The notes under the pieces: generated by a model
Database searches by the model: none
What the model was told of the DNA's origin: nothing
Seen by the model: the letters and a program-made list of their open reading frames with translations, nothing else
Shown: positions 45,787-54,551 of the stretch, piece after piece
How positions within the stretch are numbered: position 1 is the stretch's first letter
How the letters are laid out: the number at the start of each line of letters is the position of its first letter
Position numbers and translations under genes: made by a program
DNA from: Marinobacter manganoxydans MnI7-9
GTDB lineage: Bacteria; Pseudomonadota; Gammaproteobacteria; Pseudomonadales; Oleiphilaceae
Direction of reading: 5' to 3'
DNA length: 64,000 nucleotides
NCBI RefSeq assembly: GCF_000235625.1
Contig: NZ_AGTR01000060.1
Coordinates: forward strand, 1 to 64,000

Positions 45787-48276
45787 TTACTGAACCAAGG
45801 TGGTGGCACTGCCAAGCACAGCTGCGCAGCTTGCCTTGACGACCGTTTCGGTTCGGTCAGGGCCGCAGCTTGCACCACAGCTGGTCAAGCCATTGATTAG
45901 ATTGCTGAGCTCATTAGCGACTGTCTCATTTGTAGGCTGAGATGCCAGATCGTTTCCGACAAACCTACTGAGGAGCGCTCCCACTATGAGATCCTCTCCG
46001 CCACCTTCAAATGCGGTGTTTGCCGGTGCCGCAAAATTGAAATTGCCGAAAATCTCCTGCCGAAGGTTGTCGCTGGAAACCAGAGCGTCGCAATACTGAA
46101 TTGCCAGCTGGGTAATCGCCATCTGATGAGACGAAAGGAAGCCCTCGATTGTTTCCACTGTCGGGAGTTGCTGCCGAACAGTGTTGAATTTCTCGGAAAC
46201 CTTCGAATGCGTGGTCGGTACACCGGTCATCCGAGACATGGACTCGTTGATCTCGTCAAAAGTTTTCAAGCCGATCTCCGATGACGGCTCCTGGTCTGAT
46301 GGCGCCGGTTGAGGCGGCAGCGACGGCTCGGAGCGGGCAAAGTTGTTACCGCCCAGCTGGTCGAAGGTCAGGAAAAACTCGTCGTTCCCTGGCCCGTTTT
46401 CCAGCGCAATGATGGTGCCCAGAGAGGAGAGCGGTTGCCCGGCGCCGGGCTCATAACTGCCGCTGTCCAGGACAACGTCCAGGTTGGCCCAGGCCTGTCC
46501 AACAGTTGCCTCCTTGCCGTTGATGCCCAGTCGCATGCCGCGCAGCGGGATGTTCGATGGTTCGGCCGAGTCATCAAGGCTGATGAAGAAGGGACTGGTG
46601 AATCGGTAGGCATAGCTATCGAACTGGCTGACTTCGAACACGATGAAGCTCTCGGGCAGGTCGATCAGGTGAGAGACACCGAACAGGAGATAGAACTTCT
46701 GGCCAACGCCCACTTCGAAGTTGGCCTGAACCTGCTCCGGTGTCAGCGCACGATTGTGGATGGCTACCATGCGGATCGCGCCCTGCCAGGGCGAGTTACC
46801 ATCGGTCTCGTTGCCCAGCACCAGGGCAAAGCTGTCGTCCCATTCAGTCAGCAGTCCGCCGTCGTCCGGGTCGACATCCCCGGTTGGGACACCATTTACA
46901 AAGATCTGGCGCCCGGTTGCCGGGGTGTAGTTCACCACCACGTGCTGCAGGGTTGCCTGCAGGAGCATGTCGGCGTCCCGGGTCGCGAAAGGCGTATTCT
47001 CATCGCTGGTGGTGCTGCGATGCAGCACTTCGTAACGCTGGAGCGACTGGCTGAGCGTAACGTTGCGAGTGGTGGATGAGCCCGAGTAGGTCACGATGCG
47101 GGCATCTTCCTGGGTGATGTTGCCGGGGGCGACCCAGGCCTCGATGCTGTACTCGCCGGAGGCGGTCAGCAGGGTGTGCAGCTTCCGGCTTGCGGTGGTA
47201 CTGCCCTGGGCCTTGCCCGCCGGGATCATGAAACCCTGCTCGTTTTCGCCTGCCGGACCAAGGTCAATACCCCAGCCGCCAACCCAGTCAACGTTTCCGC
47301 TCAGGGTCAGATCCAGTGCAGGCGAGACGCCGCTGGTATCAAAGGCAGTCTGGCCTTCACCAAACTTGAATTCGTACAGGGCAATCACGTTGTCTTCAAA
47401 CCGGCCGCCGGAGTTTGCGAGCAGGCCGTCTGCCTGCAGGTTGAGTGCCTTGCTGGCAACGATTGCCGGGTCCACGGGTTGGGCGCTCAGATCCTGGACC
47501 ATTTCAAGAATCTTCAGTTCCATCAAATCGGCTGAGGCTTCGCAGTCGTCGTCCCAGCAGTTGTGGAAGTCGTAGCGCAGACGTTCAACCAGTCGGGATG
47601 CGCCCGGATTCATGGGATCAATACGGCTTTTCGCCTGATCGTAGGCAGTAGTGACATCGGCGCTGGCAATGTAAGGGGTTTGCCCACCATCAGCATGGCA
47701 GTCGCTGCAATACTGTCTGAGTTCGGGGTATACCGTGGTGGAAAACAGGCCAGTGTCGCTTGGCAGGGCAACCGTGGCGCCCGGTTCTTTGAGCGCTGGA
47801 GCGCGAAGTTCCACGGTTTTGGCAGAGCCTTCTGACCCGCCTGCCCAGTTGGAAATATAGGTGGTGAGAATGTCCACACAGGCTGACGTGCTCTGGAGCC
47901 AGCAATTATGGCCACCTGCCACCTTTGTCACCATTGTGGACTGGGATGGATCAGACAGGTTAACAATAGAATTCGCCTGTGCGTAAGCCAGGTTAACGTC
48001 CTGCTCATTGACGAACGTGGGTGCCTGGCCATTGGAGCCGTGACACGCGCCGCATTTATCCTGGGTGACGAGGTTGTCCCACACGGTGCGTTTGAAGTTG
48101 GCCACATCATCCGTCGAGGGGGCAGGCCCGTTGTAGGTAACCGTGCCGGAATTCTGGGAGGTATTCGGCAGTTGTTCCGTGGATTCGCCCCCGCAGGCAG
48201 AAAGCAGAAGGGCCAGGACAGTGATGGCAAGGACCGATTTGAGGGAGCTCATGGAAATGCCTTTAAATGTTTTCAT
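45787..48276 (-). CDS. Lipoprotein with two c-type haem motifs and a LamG domain
   Basis: 829 aa. The lipobox LALLLSAC-GG places Cys28 as the lipidated residue. Two CxxCH motifs, CGACH (75-79) and CSDCH (190-194), each sit in a cytochrome-like segment (WDNLVTQDKCGACHGSNG; PELRQYCSDCHADGG). A LamG/concanavalin-like domain covers about 300-520 (ALYEFKFGEGQTAFDTSG, ASGEYSIEAWVAPGNITQED, GRQIFVNGVPTGD, MVAIHNRALTPEQVQANF). The C-terminal 250 residues are not recognised. It probably binds both electrons and a surface ligand. The ATG at 48276 has GAGG five bases upstream; a second ATG at 48252 would also give a good lipoprotein signal. It is cotranscribed with its neighbours (7-bp gap upstream). 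Confidence 0.82.
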   Translation of the reverse strand: MKTFKGISMSSLKSVLAITVLALLLSACGGESTEQLPNTSQNSGTVTYNGPAPSTDDVANFKRTVWDNLVTQDKCGACHGSNGQAPTFVNEQDVNLAYAQANSIVNLSDPSQSTMVTKVAGGHNCWLQSTSACVDILTTYISNWAGGSEGSAKTVELRAPALKEPGATVALPSDTGLFSTTVYPELRQYCSDCHADGGQTPYIASADVTTAYDQAKSRIDPMNPGASRLVERLRYDFHNCWDDDCEASADLMELKILEMVQDLSAQPVDPAIVASKALNLQADGLLANSGGRFEDNVIALYEFKFGEGQTAFDTSGVSPALDLTLSGNVDWVGGWGIDLGPAGENEQGFMIPAGKAQGSTTASRKLHTLLTASGEYSIEAWVAPGNITQEDARIVTYSGSSTTRNVTLSQSLQRYEVLHRSTTSDENTPFATRDADMLLQATLQHVVVNYTPATGRQIFVNGVPTGDVDPDDGGLLTEWDDSFALVLGNETDGNSPWQGAIRMVAIHNRALTPEQVQANFEVGVGQKFYLLFGVSHLIDLPESFIVFEVSQFDSYAYRFTSPFFISLDDSAEPSNIPLRGMRLGINGKEATVGQAWANLDVVLDSGSYEPGAGQPLSSLGTIIALENGPGNDEFFLTFDQLGGNNFARSEPSLPPQPAPSDQEPSSEIGLKTFDEINESMSRMTGVPTTHSKVSEKFNTVRQQLPTVETIEGFLSSHQMAITQLAIQYCDALVSSDNLRQEIFGNFNFAAPANTAFEGGGEDLIVGALLSRFVGNDLASQPTNETVANELSNLINGLTSCGASCGPDRTETVVKASCAAVLGSATTLVQ

Positions 48277-48283
48277 AGCGTCC

Positions 48284-49519
48284 TCACTCCCCCATGCAGT
48301 ACACGGCGGATTCTGCAAATACCTGCTTCAGGTCGTAACCCTGACTTGCGAAGCTGGCAACCATACTGCTTACCTGCGAACGGTCTGCGCTGTCGGAGGG
48401 AGGTCGCAGGCAGACATTCTCGAACACCTTCTTGACCTGGCACTCTGCGAAGGCCTCGGAATTCGCGAATTCCATACCCAGGCTCTTGGCACCGCTGCCG
48501 GAACCCGGGAGTGAGGGATCCCATCCCAGTCGGCGATTGGCGCCCTGGCGCCAGTAGTTATCCCAGCTGTCGTCAGGTGTGACATAGCCCTGCTCGAAGG
48601 TTGCAGAGTTGATGTGGTACTTGGCCTGAACCCTGGAGCCGGTTTCTGGGTCTGTTTCGCCAATGGCGTTGTAGACCAGCCTGCCCAGTTCTCCATCGGG
48701 GTCGGTGTTGGCGTCATACTCGTAGTCGTAGTAGGCAAACGCCTGGGTCATGGGGTCCATGCCGGTGTGGCAGCCAACGCAGTTGTTCAGGAATACCCGG
48801 CTGTCACCACCCGGGCTGCGGGAAACATCCTGGCGAATGCGGTCCGTGGGCAAGGTAACGTCCGCAACCTGCTCCAGGTCGTTGCACATGTGATTGATCA
48901 GTGTGAAGCGGAACATCGCCCGGTTGGTGCCGGCACTGAAGAAAGCCCGGGCGGAAGCTCTTGATGTAATGACGCCGGCGGTGGCCGAGGGAGGAAGGCC
49001 CGTGTAGGTCGACTGGTTTACCCGCTCCAGGTTGTCCTTAAGGCTGGCTCCACTGTTCTCGAGGGATTCGTAGTGGTTGTTGTTGCTGGTGGAGTAGTTT
49101 GGCAGGTTCAGGGATGCATTCCCGATGTAAAGAACATCGTCATACAGAACTTTTCGGAAGTCTTCCCCGTCCCGCACCAGGCCAATCACCGTGGCAATGT
49201 AATCATTGAGGGGCACGAACTTTGACATCGCCTCGTTGGTCCAGGGGGCTGCAAAATTCTTCAGGGTGACGTCGTAGAAAGCGCTGTCTTGCATGGCCGT
49301 GAAGGCGGCATCAATCGCTCTGCCGGACTCTATGTCGCTCGCCATATCGTCAAGGACGACTTCAGAGGGTGGCACGCCGGCGACCCGATCGTGGATTCTT
49401 TTGGCCTGCTCTCTGGGTCCAGCCTGAACAAGGCTGGCCTGTCCAGACACCAATGCGACGAGAACTGCGGTACTGCAAGCCTTGCAAAGCAGGCTTCTGA
49501 TCCTGTTCCGGGCGGTCAT
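48284..49519 (-). CDS. Exported c-type cytochrome, DUF1588/DUF1585-like
   Basis: 411 aa with a Sec signal peptide (CKACSTAVLVALVSGQASLV then QAG). One haem motif, CVGCH (247-251), lies in NNCVGCHTGMDPMTQAFAYY, a layout like the DUF1588 domain of Planctomycete-type cytochromes (haem motif followed by x3-DP); the last 60 residues resemble DUF1585 (GYDLKQVFAESAVYC). The function is unknown. It is the first gene of the minus-strand run, divergent from the HzsA-like gene. The ATG at 49519 is preceded by GGAAAGGAC. Confidence 0.78.
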   Translation of the reverse strand: MTARNRIRSLLCKACSTAVLVALVSGQASLVQAGPREQAKRIHDRVAGVPPSEVVLDDMASDIESGRAIDAAFTAMQDSAFYDVTLKNFAAPWTNEAMSKFVPLNDYIATVIGLVRDGEDFRKVLYDDVLYIGNASLNLPNYSTSNNNHYESLENSGASLKDNLERVNQSTYTGLPPSATAGVITSRASARAFFSAGTNRAMFRFTLINHMCNDLEQVADVTLPTDRIRQDVSRSPGGDSRVFLNNCVGCHTGMDPMTQAFAYYDYEYDANTDPDGELGRLVYNAIGETDPETGSRVQAKYHINSATFEQGYVTPDDSWDNYWRQGANRRLGWDPSLPGSGSGAKSLGMEFANSEAFAECQVKKVFENVCLRPPSDSADRSQVSSMVASFASQGYDLKQVFAESAVYCMGE

Positions 49520-49689
49520 GTCCTTTCCCTCGGTGATCGATAGCATGTGCACATTAATGCTTTTTGACAATTGTTAAAAGTTTACGGCTTGCTATATCCT
49601 TCGTTTTGAGCCGTAGGCCACGTTATTACATTGCGTTACGTAAAACCCTTGGAGCCTGCCAGCGGAACCGACTTAATTTATGTCATGGA

Positions 49690-52392
49690 ATGTCATCCGA
49701 AACAGGGTTTCTCACGTTGGAAATTAAGTCGCCCATTCTAAACATCTCTCGCAGTACTCGCCTGGCTGTCGCACTCGGCTCGCTTGCAGCTCTGTCTGGC
49801 TGTCTTTCGAGCAGCGACAGTCAGCAGGCGGATCCGGTTGTCGTCGAGAACCCTGTGGCTTATGTCGAACGGGCTCTGCTTTTTGACGAAAACACCGGGG
49901 CCCTGGTCGAGGACAACCTGGCCGACCCGAGCGCTTTCCGCCCCGGAGCGCGGCTGTTTCTGAAGGCCAGTGCCACTGCGGACGCCGAGAAGCGGGATAT
50001 TGCCTCAAGAGCATTCGCGGGGCCGCAATTCCTTGATGACAATGGTCAGTTACGTTTCGACGTGAAAGATCTCCACGTTTCCCACGACGGCTCCAGACTG
50101 CTGTTTGCCATGCGTGCGCCGGAAATCGAGGACGCAGACGACGAGGATCAGCCAACCTGGAATATCTGGGAATACGAGGTTAGTACCGACATCCTGCGCC
50201 GGATCATCGATTCGGACGTTACCGCCCGGGCCGGGCAGGACGTTGCGCCAGCCTATCTGCCTGATGGCAGAATCGTTTTCTCGTCAACCCGTCAGCGGAT
50301 TTCCAAGGCGGTGCTGCTTGATGAAGGCAAACCCCAGTATTCCGGTCTGGACGAGGAGGGTGATAGCCCCGGGTTTGTTCTGCATGTGATGGACGACGAT
50401 GGTCAGAACATTGAACAGATCACCTTCAACCAGAGCCACGACCTCGACCCCATGGTGGCGGATGATGGCACCATTGTGTTCAGCCGCTGGGATAATGCCG
50501 GCCAAACCCGGAACAACGGTGTGAACCTCTACCGCGTCAACCCTGACGGCACTGGCCTGAGTTATCTTTTCGGTCGTCACTCCCACGATTCGGTTCCGGA
50601 AGCGAACGACATACAGTACCTGCAGCCACGCAAATCAGACAGCGGCAATCTGCTCGTGCAGCTAAGGCCGTTTGAAACGGATGATTACGCGTCTGTGTTG
50701 GCGGAAGTCGATGTTGACCAATTTGTTGAGGCCAATCTTCGTCTCGATGGCACCGAAGGTTCGGGACAGCGCTCGCTTGTGCCCGGCGTGGGCCTGGATG
50801 GCCAACTATCGCTGAAAGGCAGTTATGCATCGGTTTCACCGCTACTTGATGGTACCAACCGCTACCTGGTCAGTTGGACACCTTGCCGGTTGCGTGAAAC
50901 AGCGACCGACCGGATTGTGAACTGCACGGAAGATCGCCTGCAATCCGAAGACTATCAACCCGCAGAGCCCGTCTACGGTTTGTGGCTTCTGGATATCAAC
51001 AGCGAAACCCAGCGGCCGGTGGTCCCGCCGGTAGAGGGCGTTCAGTTTGATGAGGCGGTCCTGATGAAGGAGCGGCCTCTGGAAGGGTTCATCCCGGAAT
51101 CCCAGTTCACGGGTGATGAGGGGGCCCTCGGCGATGCCGGCTACGGCGTCCTGCACATTCGAAGCGTCTATGATATCGATGGAGTGGACACCACGCCGAC
51201 TGGTATTGCTGCAATGGCTGATCCGCTGCAAACGCCGCCGGAAGATCGCCCGGCCAGATTCCTTCGACTGGAAAAGCCCGTGGCCATCCCCGATGAGAAC
51301 GTCCGGGATTTCGACAACAGCGCCTTTGGCCGCAGCCGGGCTCAGCTAATGCGGGAGATTCTGGGCTACGTGCCGATAGAGCCTGATGGGTCAGTGAAGG
51401 TGGCGGTGCCCGCCAATGTTGCTTTTGCCATCAGTATTCTTGATGCGAAAGGCCAGCGTGTTGGTGGCGCTATGGGCAACCGGCACCAGAACTGGCTCAC
51501 GGTGCGCCCCGGCGAGACCCTTGAATGTTCAGGGTGCCACAACCCGAACAGTCCGACACCCCATGGCAGACCGGATGCCGGTCCAGCGTCCGTGTGGGGT
51601 GGGGCCGCAACCACCAGCCTTCCGTTCCCGAATACCGACCCGGCTCTGTTTGCCGACATGGGTGAAACCATGGCTCAGGTGTTTGCCCGCATCAACGAGA
51701 TTCGCCGGCCGACGCCGGATGTGGTCTATGCCGATCAATGGTCCGGAGATGCCGTGGATCCCAAGCCTGACAGCTTTGCCTACGCCTATGCCGATCTGCA
51801 GACACCGCCGCCGATATCCGGCGTTTGTGCAACCGACTGGGCGCCGAATTGCCGGATTGTGATCAACTACGAGCAGCATATTCATCCGCTGTGGAGCGTC
51901 AATCGGGAGGTATTGGACCCGGACACCATGGCGGTCGTGGATGACTACACCTGTACCAGTTGCCATACGGACACCGATGCGGCGGACGCTCAGCAAGTGC
52001 CGGCTGGACAGCTGGATCTGGGCGATGGCCCGTCACCCGATGAACCGCTACACTTCAACGCCTACAGAGAACTGCTCTTCCCGGACAGTGAGCAGGAACT
52101 GGTGAACGGCGCCCTGATCGATGTGCTCGTGGACTCCGGGGAGGTTTTGAGGGACGAAGAAGGCAATCCCATTCTGGACGCCAACGGAGATGAACAACCC
52201 ATCCTGGTAACAGTGCCGGTGCAGGCTTCAATGTCCGTCAACGGTGCCCGTGCAAGTCGTTTCTTCGACGTATTCGCCGACGACGGTTCACACAGGGATT
52301 TCCTCTCGCCCGCCGAACTGCGACTGATTGCAGAGTGGTTGGATATTGGCGGCCAGTATTTCAACAATCCGTTCGACGCTCCGGAAGACTGA
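49690..52392 (+). CDS. Dihaem lipoprotein related to hydrazine synthase alpha subunit (HzsA-like)
   Basis: About 900 aa. The lipobox LAALSGC-LSS gives an outer-envelope lipoprotein. The N-terminal half has TolB/PD40-type beta-propeller repeats (LHVSHDGSRLLFAMRAPEIE, PAYLPDGRIVFSSTRQR, DPMVADDGTIVFSRWDN). The middle part matches the HzsA-related domain (GYVPIEPDGSVKVAVPANVA, AMGNRHQNWLTVRPGETLEC) with CSGCH (613-617), followed by a second haem motif CTSCH (755-759). True hydrazine synthase needs beta and gamma subunits, absent here, so anammox chemistry is not implied. The start is uncertain: ATG 49690 has a weak ribosome-binding site and gives a 37-residue signal; the frame is open to 49564. 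Confidence 0.8.
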   Translation: MSSETGFLTLEIKSPILNISRSTRLAVALGSLAALSGCLSSSDSQQADPVVVENPVAYVERALLFDENTGALVEDNLADPSAFRPGARLFLKASATADAEKRDIASRAFAGPQFLDDNGQLRFDVKDLHVSHDGSRLLFAMRAPEIEDADDEDQPTWNIWEYEVSTDILRRIIDSDVTARAGQDVAPAYLPDGRIVFSSTRQRISKAVLLDEGKPQYSGLDEEGDSPGFVLHVMDDDGQNIEQITFNQSHDLDPMVADDGTIVFSRWDNAGQTRNNGVNLYRVNPDGTGLSYLFGRHSHDSVPEANDIQYLQPRKSDSGNLLVQLRPFETDDYASVLAEVDVDQFVEANLRLDGTEGSGQRSLVPGVGLDGQLSLKGSYASVSPLLDGTNRYLVSWTPCRLRETATDRIVNCTEDRLQSEDYQPAEPVYGLWLLDINSETQRPVVPPVEGVQFDEAVLMKERPLEGFIPESQFTGDEGALGDAGYGVLHIRSVYDIDGVDTTPTGIAAMADPLQTPPEDRPARFLRLEKPVAIPDENVRDFDNSAFGRSRAQLMREILGYVPIEPDGSVKVAVPANVAFAISILDAKGQRVGGAMGNRHQNWLTVRPGETLECSGCHNPNSPTPHGRPDAGPASVWGGAATTSLPFPNTDPALFADMGETMAQVFARINEIRRPTPDVVYADQWSGDAVDPKPDSFAYAYADLQTPPPISGVCATDWAPNCRIVINYEQHIHPLWSVNREVLDPDTMAVVDDYTCTSCHTDTDAADAQQVPAGQLDLGDGPSPDEPLHFNAYRELLFPDSEQELVNGALIDVLVDSGEVLRDEEGNPILDANGDEQPILVTVPVQASMSVNGARASRFFDVFADDGSHRDFLSPAELRLIAEWLDIGGQYFNNPFDAPED

Positions 52393-52414
52393 TCCAAGGA
52401 CTGAAACTCGCACC

Positions 52415-53167
52415 ATGCCCATCGCCATTCTTATCTTTCTTTTGTTGTTGCCGGCCCAGAGCTGGGCTGGCTGGCTGTGGGGGCAGGCTGAAGACGATGC
52501 ATTGAAAGTGCAGGTGGCGGAGCCCTATGTGTCCTGGCGAACCGGACCGGCAACGGGCTATCCAGTTTTTCATACCAGCGAAAAAGGGGAATGGCTGACC
52601 ATTCTCCAGCGCAAGACAAGTTGGATCAAAGTGACGGATACCCGTGGCCGGGAGGGTTGGATAGCGGTTGCGGATATTGCGCAGACGGTGGATGCCACGG
52701 GTAATCGTGTGGATCTTCAGGTGCCGGATTTTGAGGCTTTTGAAAGCCGGCGGGTGGAAGCCGGATTGATGATGGGGGAGTTTGATGGTGCCGCTGTCAC
52801 GGCAGGCTACGGCGGCTTCTGGATGACCAGAAACCTGTCCGCCGAGCTTTGGGCTTCTCAGATTCTGGGCAGCGCCTCGGAAATTAGAATGGTTAATGCG
52901 AATCTGGTGCATCAGCCATTTCCTGACTGGCGGGTATCACCCTTTTTTACCCTGGGGGTCGGGCATATCTGGGTTGATCCCAAGGCCACTCTGGCTCAGC
53001 CCGAAGAACGGGATAACAGCATTGGCCATGCAGGGCTTGGCATCCGCGCCTACATCACCGATCGATATTTCATCCGTGCCGAAGTGAAGGACTACAAAGT
53101 GTTCACTACCCGGTCCACCAACGAAGAAGCGACAGAATGGAAAATCGGACTAAGCATCTTTTTCTGA
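52415..53167 (+). CDS. SH3b domain + outer-membrane beta-barrel protein
   Basis: 250 aa. The signal peptide is IAILIFLLLLPAQSWA-G. Residues about 30-85 form a bacterial SH3-like domain (AEPYVSWRTGPATGYPVFHT, LQRKTSWIKVTDTRGREGWI). The rest alternates like a small eight-stranded barrel (VEAGLMMGEFDGAAVTAGYG, FFTLGVGHIWVD, YITDRYFIRAEVKDY) and ends with Phe (KIGLSIFF), the BAM recognition end. It resembles the myxobacterial-type outer membrane beta-barrel family to which GltA/GltB belong (by recall, not searched). It follows the HzsA-like gene by 22 bp and overlaps the next barrel gene by 31 bp. Confidence 0.78.
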   Translation: MPIAILIFLLLLPAQSWAGWLWGQAEDDALKVQVAEPYVSWRTGPATGYPVFHTSEKGEWLTILQRKTSWIKVTDTRGREGWIAVADIAQTVDATGNRVDLQVPDFEAFESRRVEAGLMMGEFDGAAVTAGYGGFWMTRNLSAELWASQILGSASEIRMVNANLVHQPFPDWRVSPFFTLGVGHIWVDPKATLAQPEERDNSIGHAGLGIRAYITDRYFIRAEVKDYKVFTTRSTNEEATEWKIGLSIFF

Positions 53168-53781
53168 AAACGCTGTGTCTCGGGGCAGGGCTATGCATAG
53201 CCACAGCAACCCAGGCCCAGGATGATCGGCCGCTGATCGAGCCGGATGTTACCCCGGTGCCGGTCACCGAGGCGCTGATTGACACCGAGAACTTTGAAAT
53301 TGGCGCTTTTGTGGGCGTGCTCAATATCGAGGACTTCGAGTCGTCGCTGCTTTATGGCGGCAAGCTCACCTACCACCTCAGCGAGTCCTTCTTTTTCGAG
53401 GCCGGAGTCGGCTTCGCGGAGGGTGGAGAAACCAGTTTCGAGAAGCTGGCCGGTAACGTGGAGGTGCTTACCGACAGCGAGCGGGATTACAGCTATTACA
53501 ACATCAACCTGGGTTACAACGTGCTTCCGGGCGAGGCCTTCCTCACCGAGAACTACGCATTCAACACCAATTTCTATCTGATTGCGGGTGCCGGCGCTAC
53601 CGATTTTGCGGGTGACACCCGGTTTACCCTGAATGCCGGCGCGGGCTATCAGGTTCTGTTGACGGACAGCGTTGCAGTTCAGATTGGCGTAAGACAGCAC
53701 TACTACCGAATAGATGTTCTTGGGGCCGAGAAAACCTCCATGAACACAGAGGTCAGCACTGGCCTGTCGGTCTTTTTCTGA
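53137..53781 (+). CDS. Outer-membrane beta-barrel protein
   Basis: 214 aa with a signal peptide (KTLCLGAGLCIATATQAQ-D) and alternating amphipathic strands (NFEIGAFVGVLNIEDFESSL, FFFEAGVGFAEGGETSFEKL, FTLNAGAGYQVLLTDSVAVQ) ending in Phe (STGLSVFF). It is paralogous in type to the preceding barrel but lacks the SH3 domain. The ATG lies 31 bp inside the previous gene, implying translational coupling and perhaps a heteromeric pair. Confidence 0.8.
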   Translation: MENRTKHLFLKTLCLGAGLCIATATQAQDDRPLIEPDVTPVPVTEALIDTENFEIGAFVGVLNIEDFESSLLYGGKLTYHLSESFFFEAGVGFAEGGETSFEKLAGNVEVLTDSERDYSYYNINLGYNVLPGEAFLTENYAFNTNFYLIAGAGATDFAGDTRFTLNAGAGYQVLLTDSVAVQIGVRQHYYRIDVLGAEKTSMNTEVSTGLSVFF

Positions 53782-53798
53782 TTACAGGAGCAATGGTT

Positions 53799-54296
53799 AT
53801 GAAAGCATCCATAAAATCACTGGCGGTGGCGGGCGTCCTGGCCTGTCTTAGCCCCATGGCGGGCGCCGAGGCCATCAATGTGCCAGCTCCGGATTTCACC
53901 CTGGAAAGCCGTTCCGGCGAAAACCTGAGGCTGGAGGACCATCGTGGTGAAGTGGTGATGCTGAACTTCTGGGCATCATGGTGTGGTCCCTGCCGCCAGG
54001 AAATGCCGCTGATGGATGAGCTTTACAGCCAATACAAGGATCTCGGCTTCACGATTCTGGCGGTCAATGTGGATGAGAATCGGGAAGAGGCCCATCGCTT
54101 CCTGGACAAGGTACCCGTGAATTACCCGATCCTCTACGATCCGGAGAGTTCGGTGAGCGAGCTTTATGAAGTCCAAGCCATGCCAACGACCGTGATGATC
54201 GATCGCGATGGTAATGCCCGGTATCTCCACTACGGCTATCAGCCGGGTTACGAAGACGAGTACGAACAGCAGATTCGCGAGCTGGTGCGCGAATAA
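53799..54296 (+). CDS. TlpA-like exported thioredoxin
   Basis: 165 aa with a signal peptide (KSLAVAGVLACLSPMAGAEA). The AhpC/TSA-Redoxin fold has FTLESRSGENLRLEDHRGEV, the redox motif WASWCGPC (Cys62 and Cys65) and a cis-Pro in QAMPTTVMIDRDG. It probably reduces disulfides in the periplasm, for example in apocytochromes before haem attachment; five CxxCH sites are encoded nearby. The ATG at 53799 has GGAG eight bases upstream; the ATG at 53793 is too close to it. Confidence 0.9.
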   Translation: MKASIKSLAVAGVLACLSPMAGAEAINVPAPDFTLESRSGENLRLEDHRGEVVMLNFWASWCGPCRQEMPLMDELYSQYKDLGFTILAVNVDENREEAHRFLDKVPVNYPILYDPESSVSELYEVQAMPTTVMIDRDGNARYLHYGYQPGYEDEYEQQIRELVRE

Positions 54297-54314
54297 TTTT
54301 CGGACGGAACGTTT

Positions 54315-54551
54315 ATGCGTAATTTGTCGATCTTCACTGCCTCTGCTCTTTTGGTCGCGACCTTCACGATCTCTGGATGCAGCTCAATCAAGCCGTGGGT
54401 AAAACCCTATGAACGGGATAATCTGGCGGATCCGGTCATGAGTCTCAGCCGCCATGGCAAGGCGGATTCCTACATGCATCACGTCTATCAGGTCCGGGAG
54501 TCTGCGCGGGGAGCAGAAGGCGGTTCTGGGGGTGGCTGTGGCTGTAACTGA
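54315..54551 (+). CDS. DUF4266 small lipoprotein with Cys-rich C-terminus
   Basis: 78 aa. The lipobox is FTISGC-SS. The conserved DUF4266 core VKPYERDNLADPVMSLSRHG is followed by HVYQVRESARGAEGGSGGGC and then GCN. The Gly/Cys end (GCGCN) suggests metal binding or covalent attachment. DUF4266 proteins nearly always precede a DUF3570 barrel, as here (14-bp overlap). Function unknown. Confidence 0.88.
   Translation: MRNLSIFTASALLVATFTISGCSSIKPWVKPYERDNLADPVMSLSRHGKADSYMHHVYQVRESARGAEGGSGGGCGCN

Noticed and set aside
49564-49600. Sigma70 promoter TTGACA upstream of the HzsA-like gene
   Set aside because: The -35 is perfect, but no acceptable -10 lies 16-18 bp downstream; the nearest (GCTATA, TATATC) are 21-23 bp away.
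49690-52392. Anammox-type hydrazine synthesis
   Set aside because: Only an alpha-like protein is present, as a lipoprotein, without beta/gamma subunits or hydrazine dehydrogenase; the fold similarity alone does not support the pathway.
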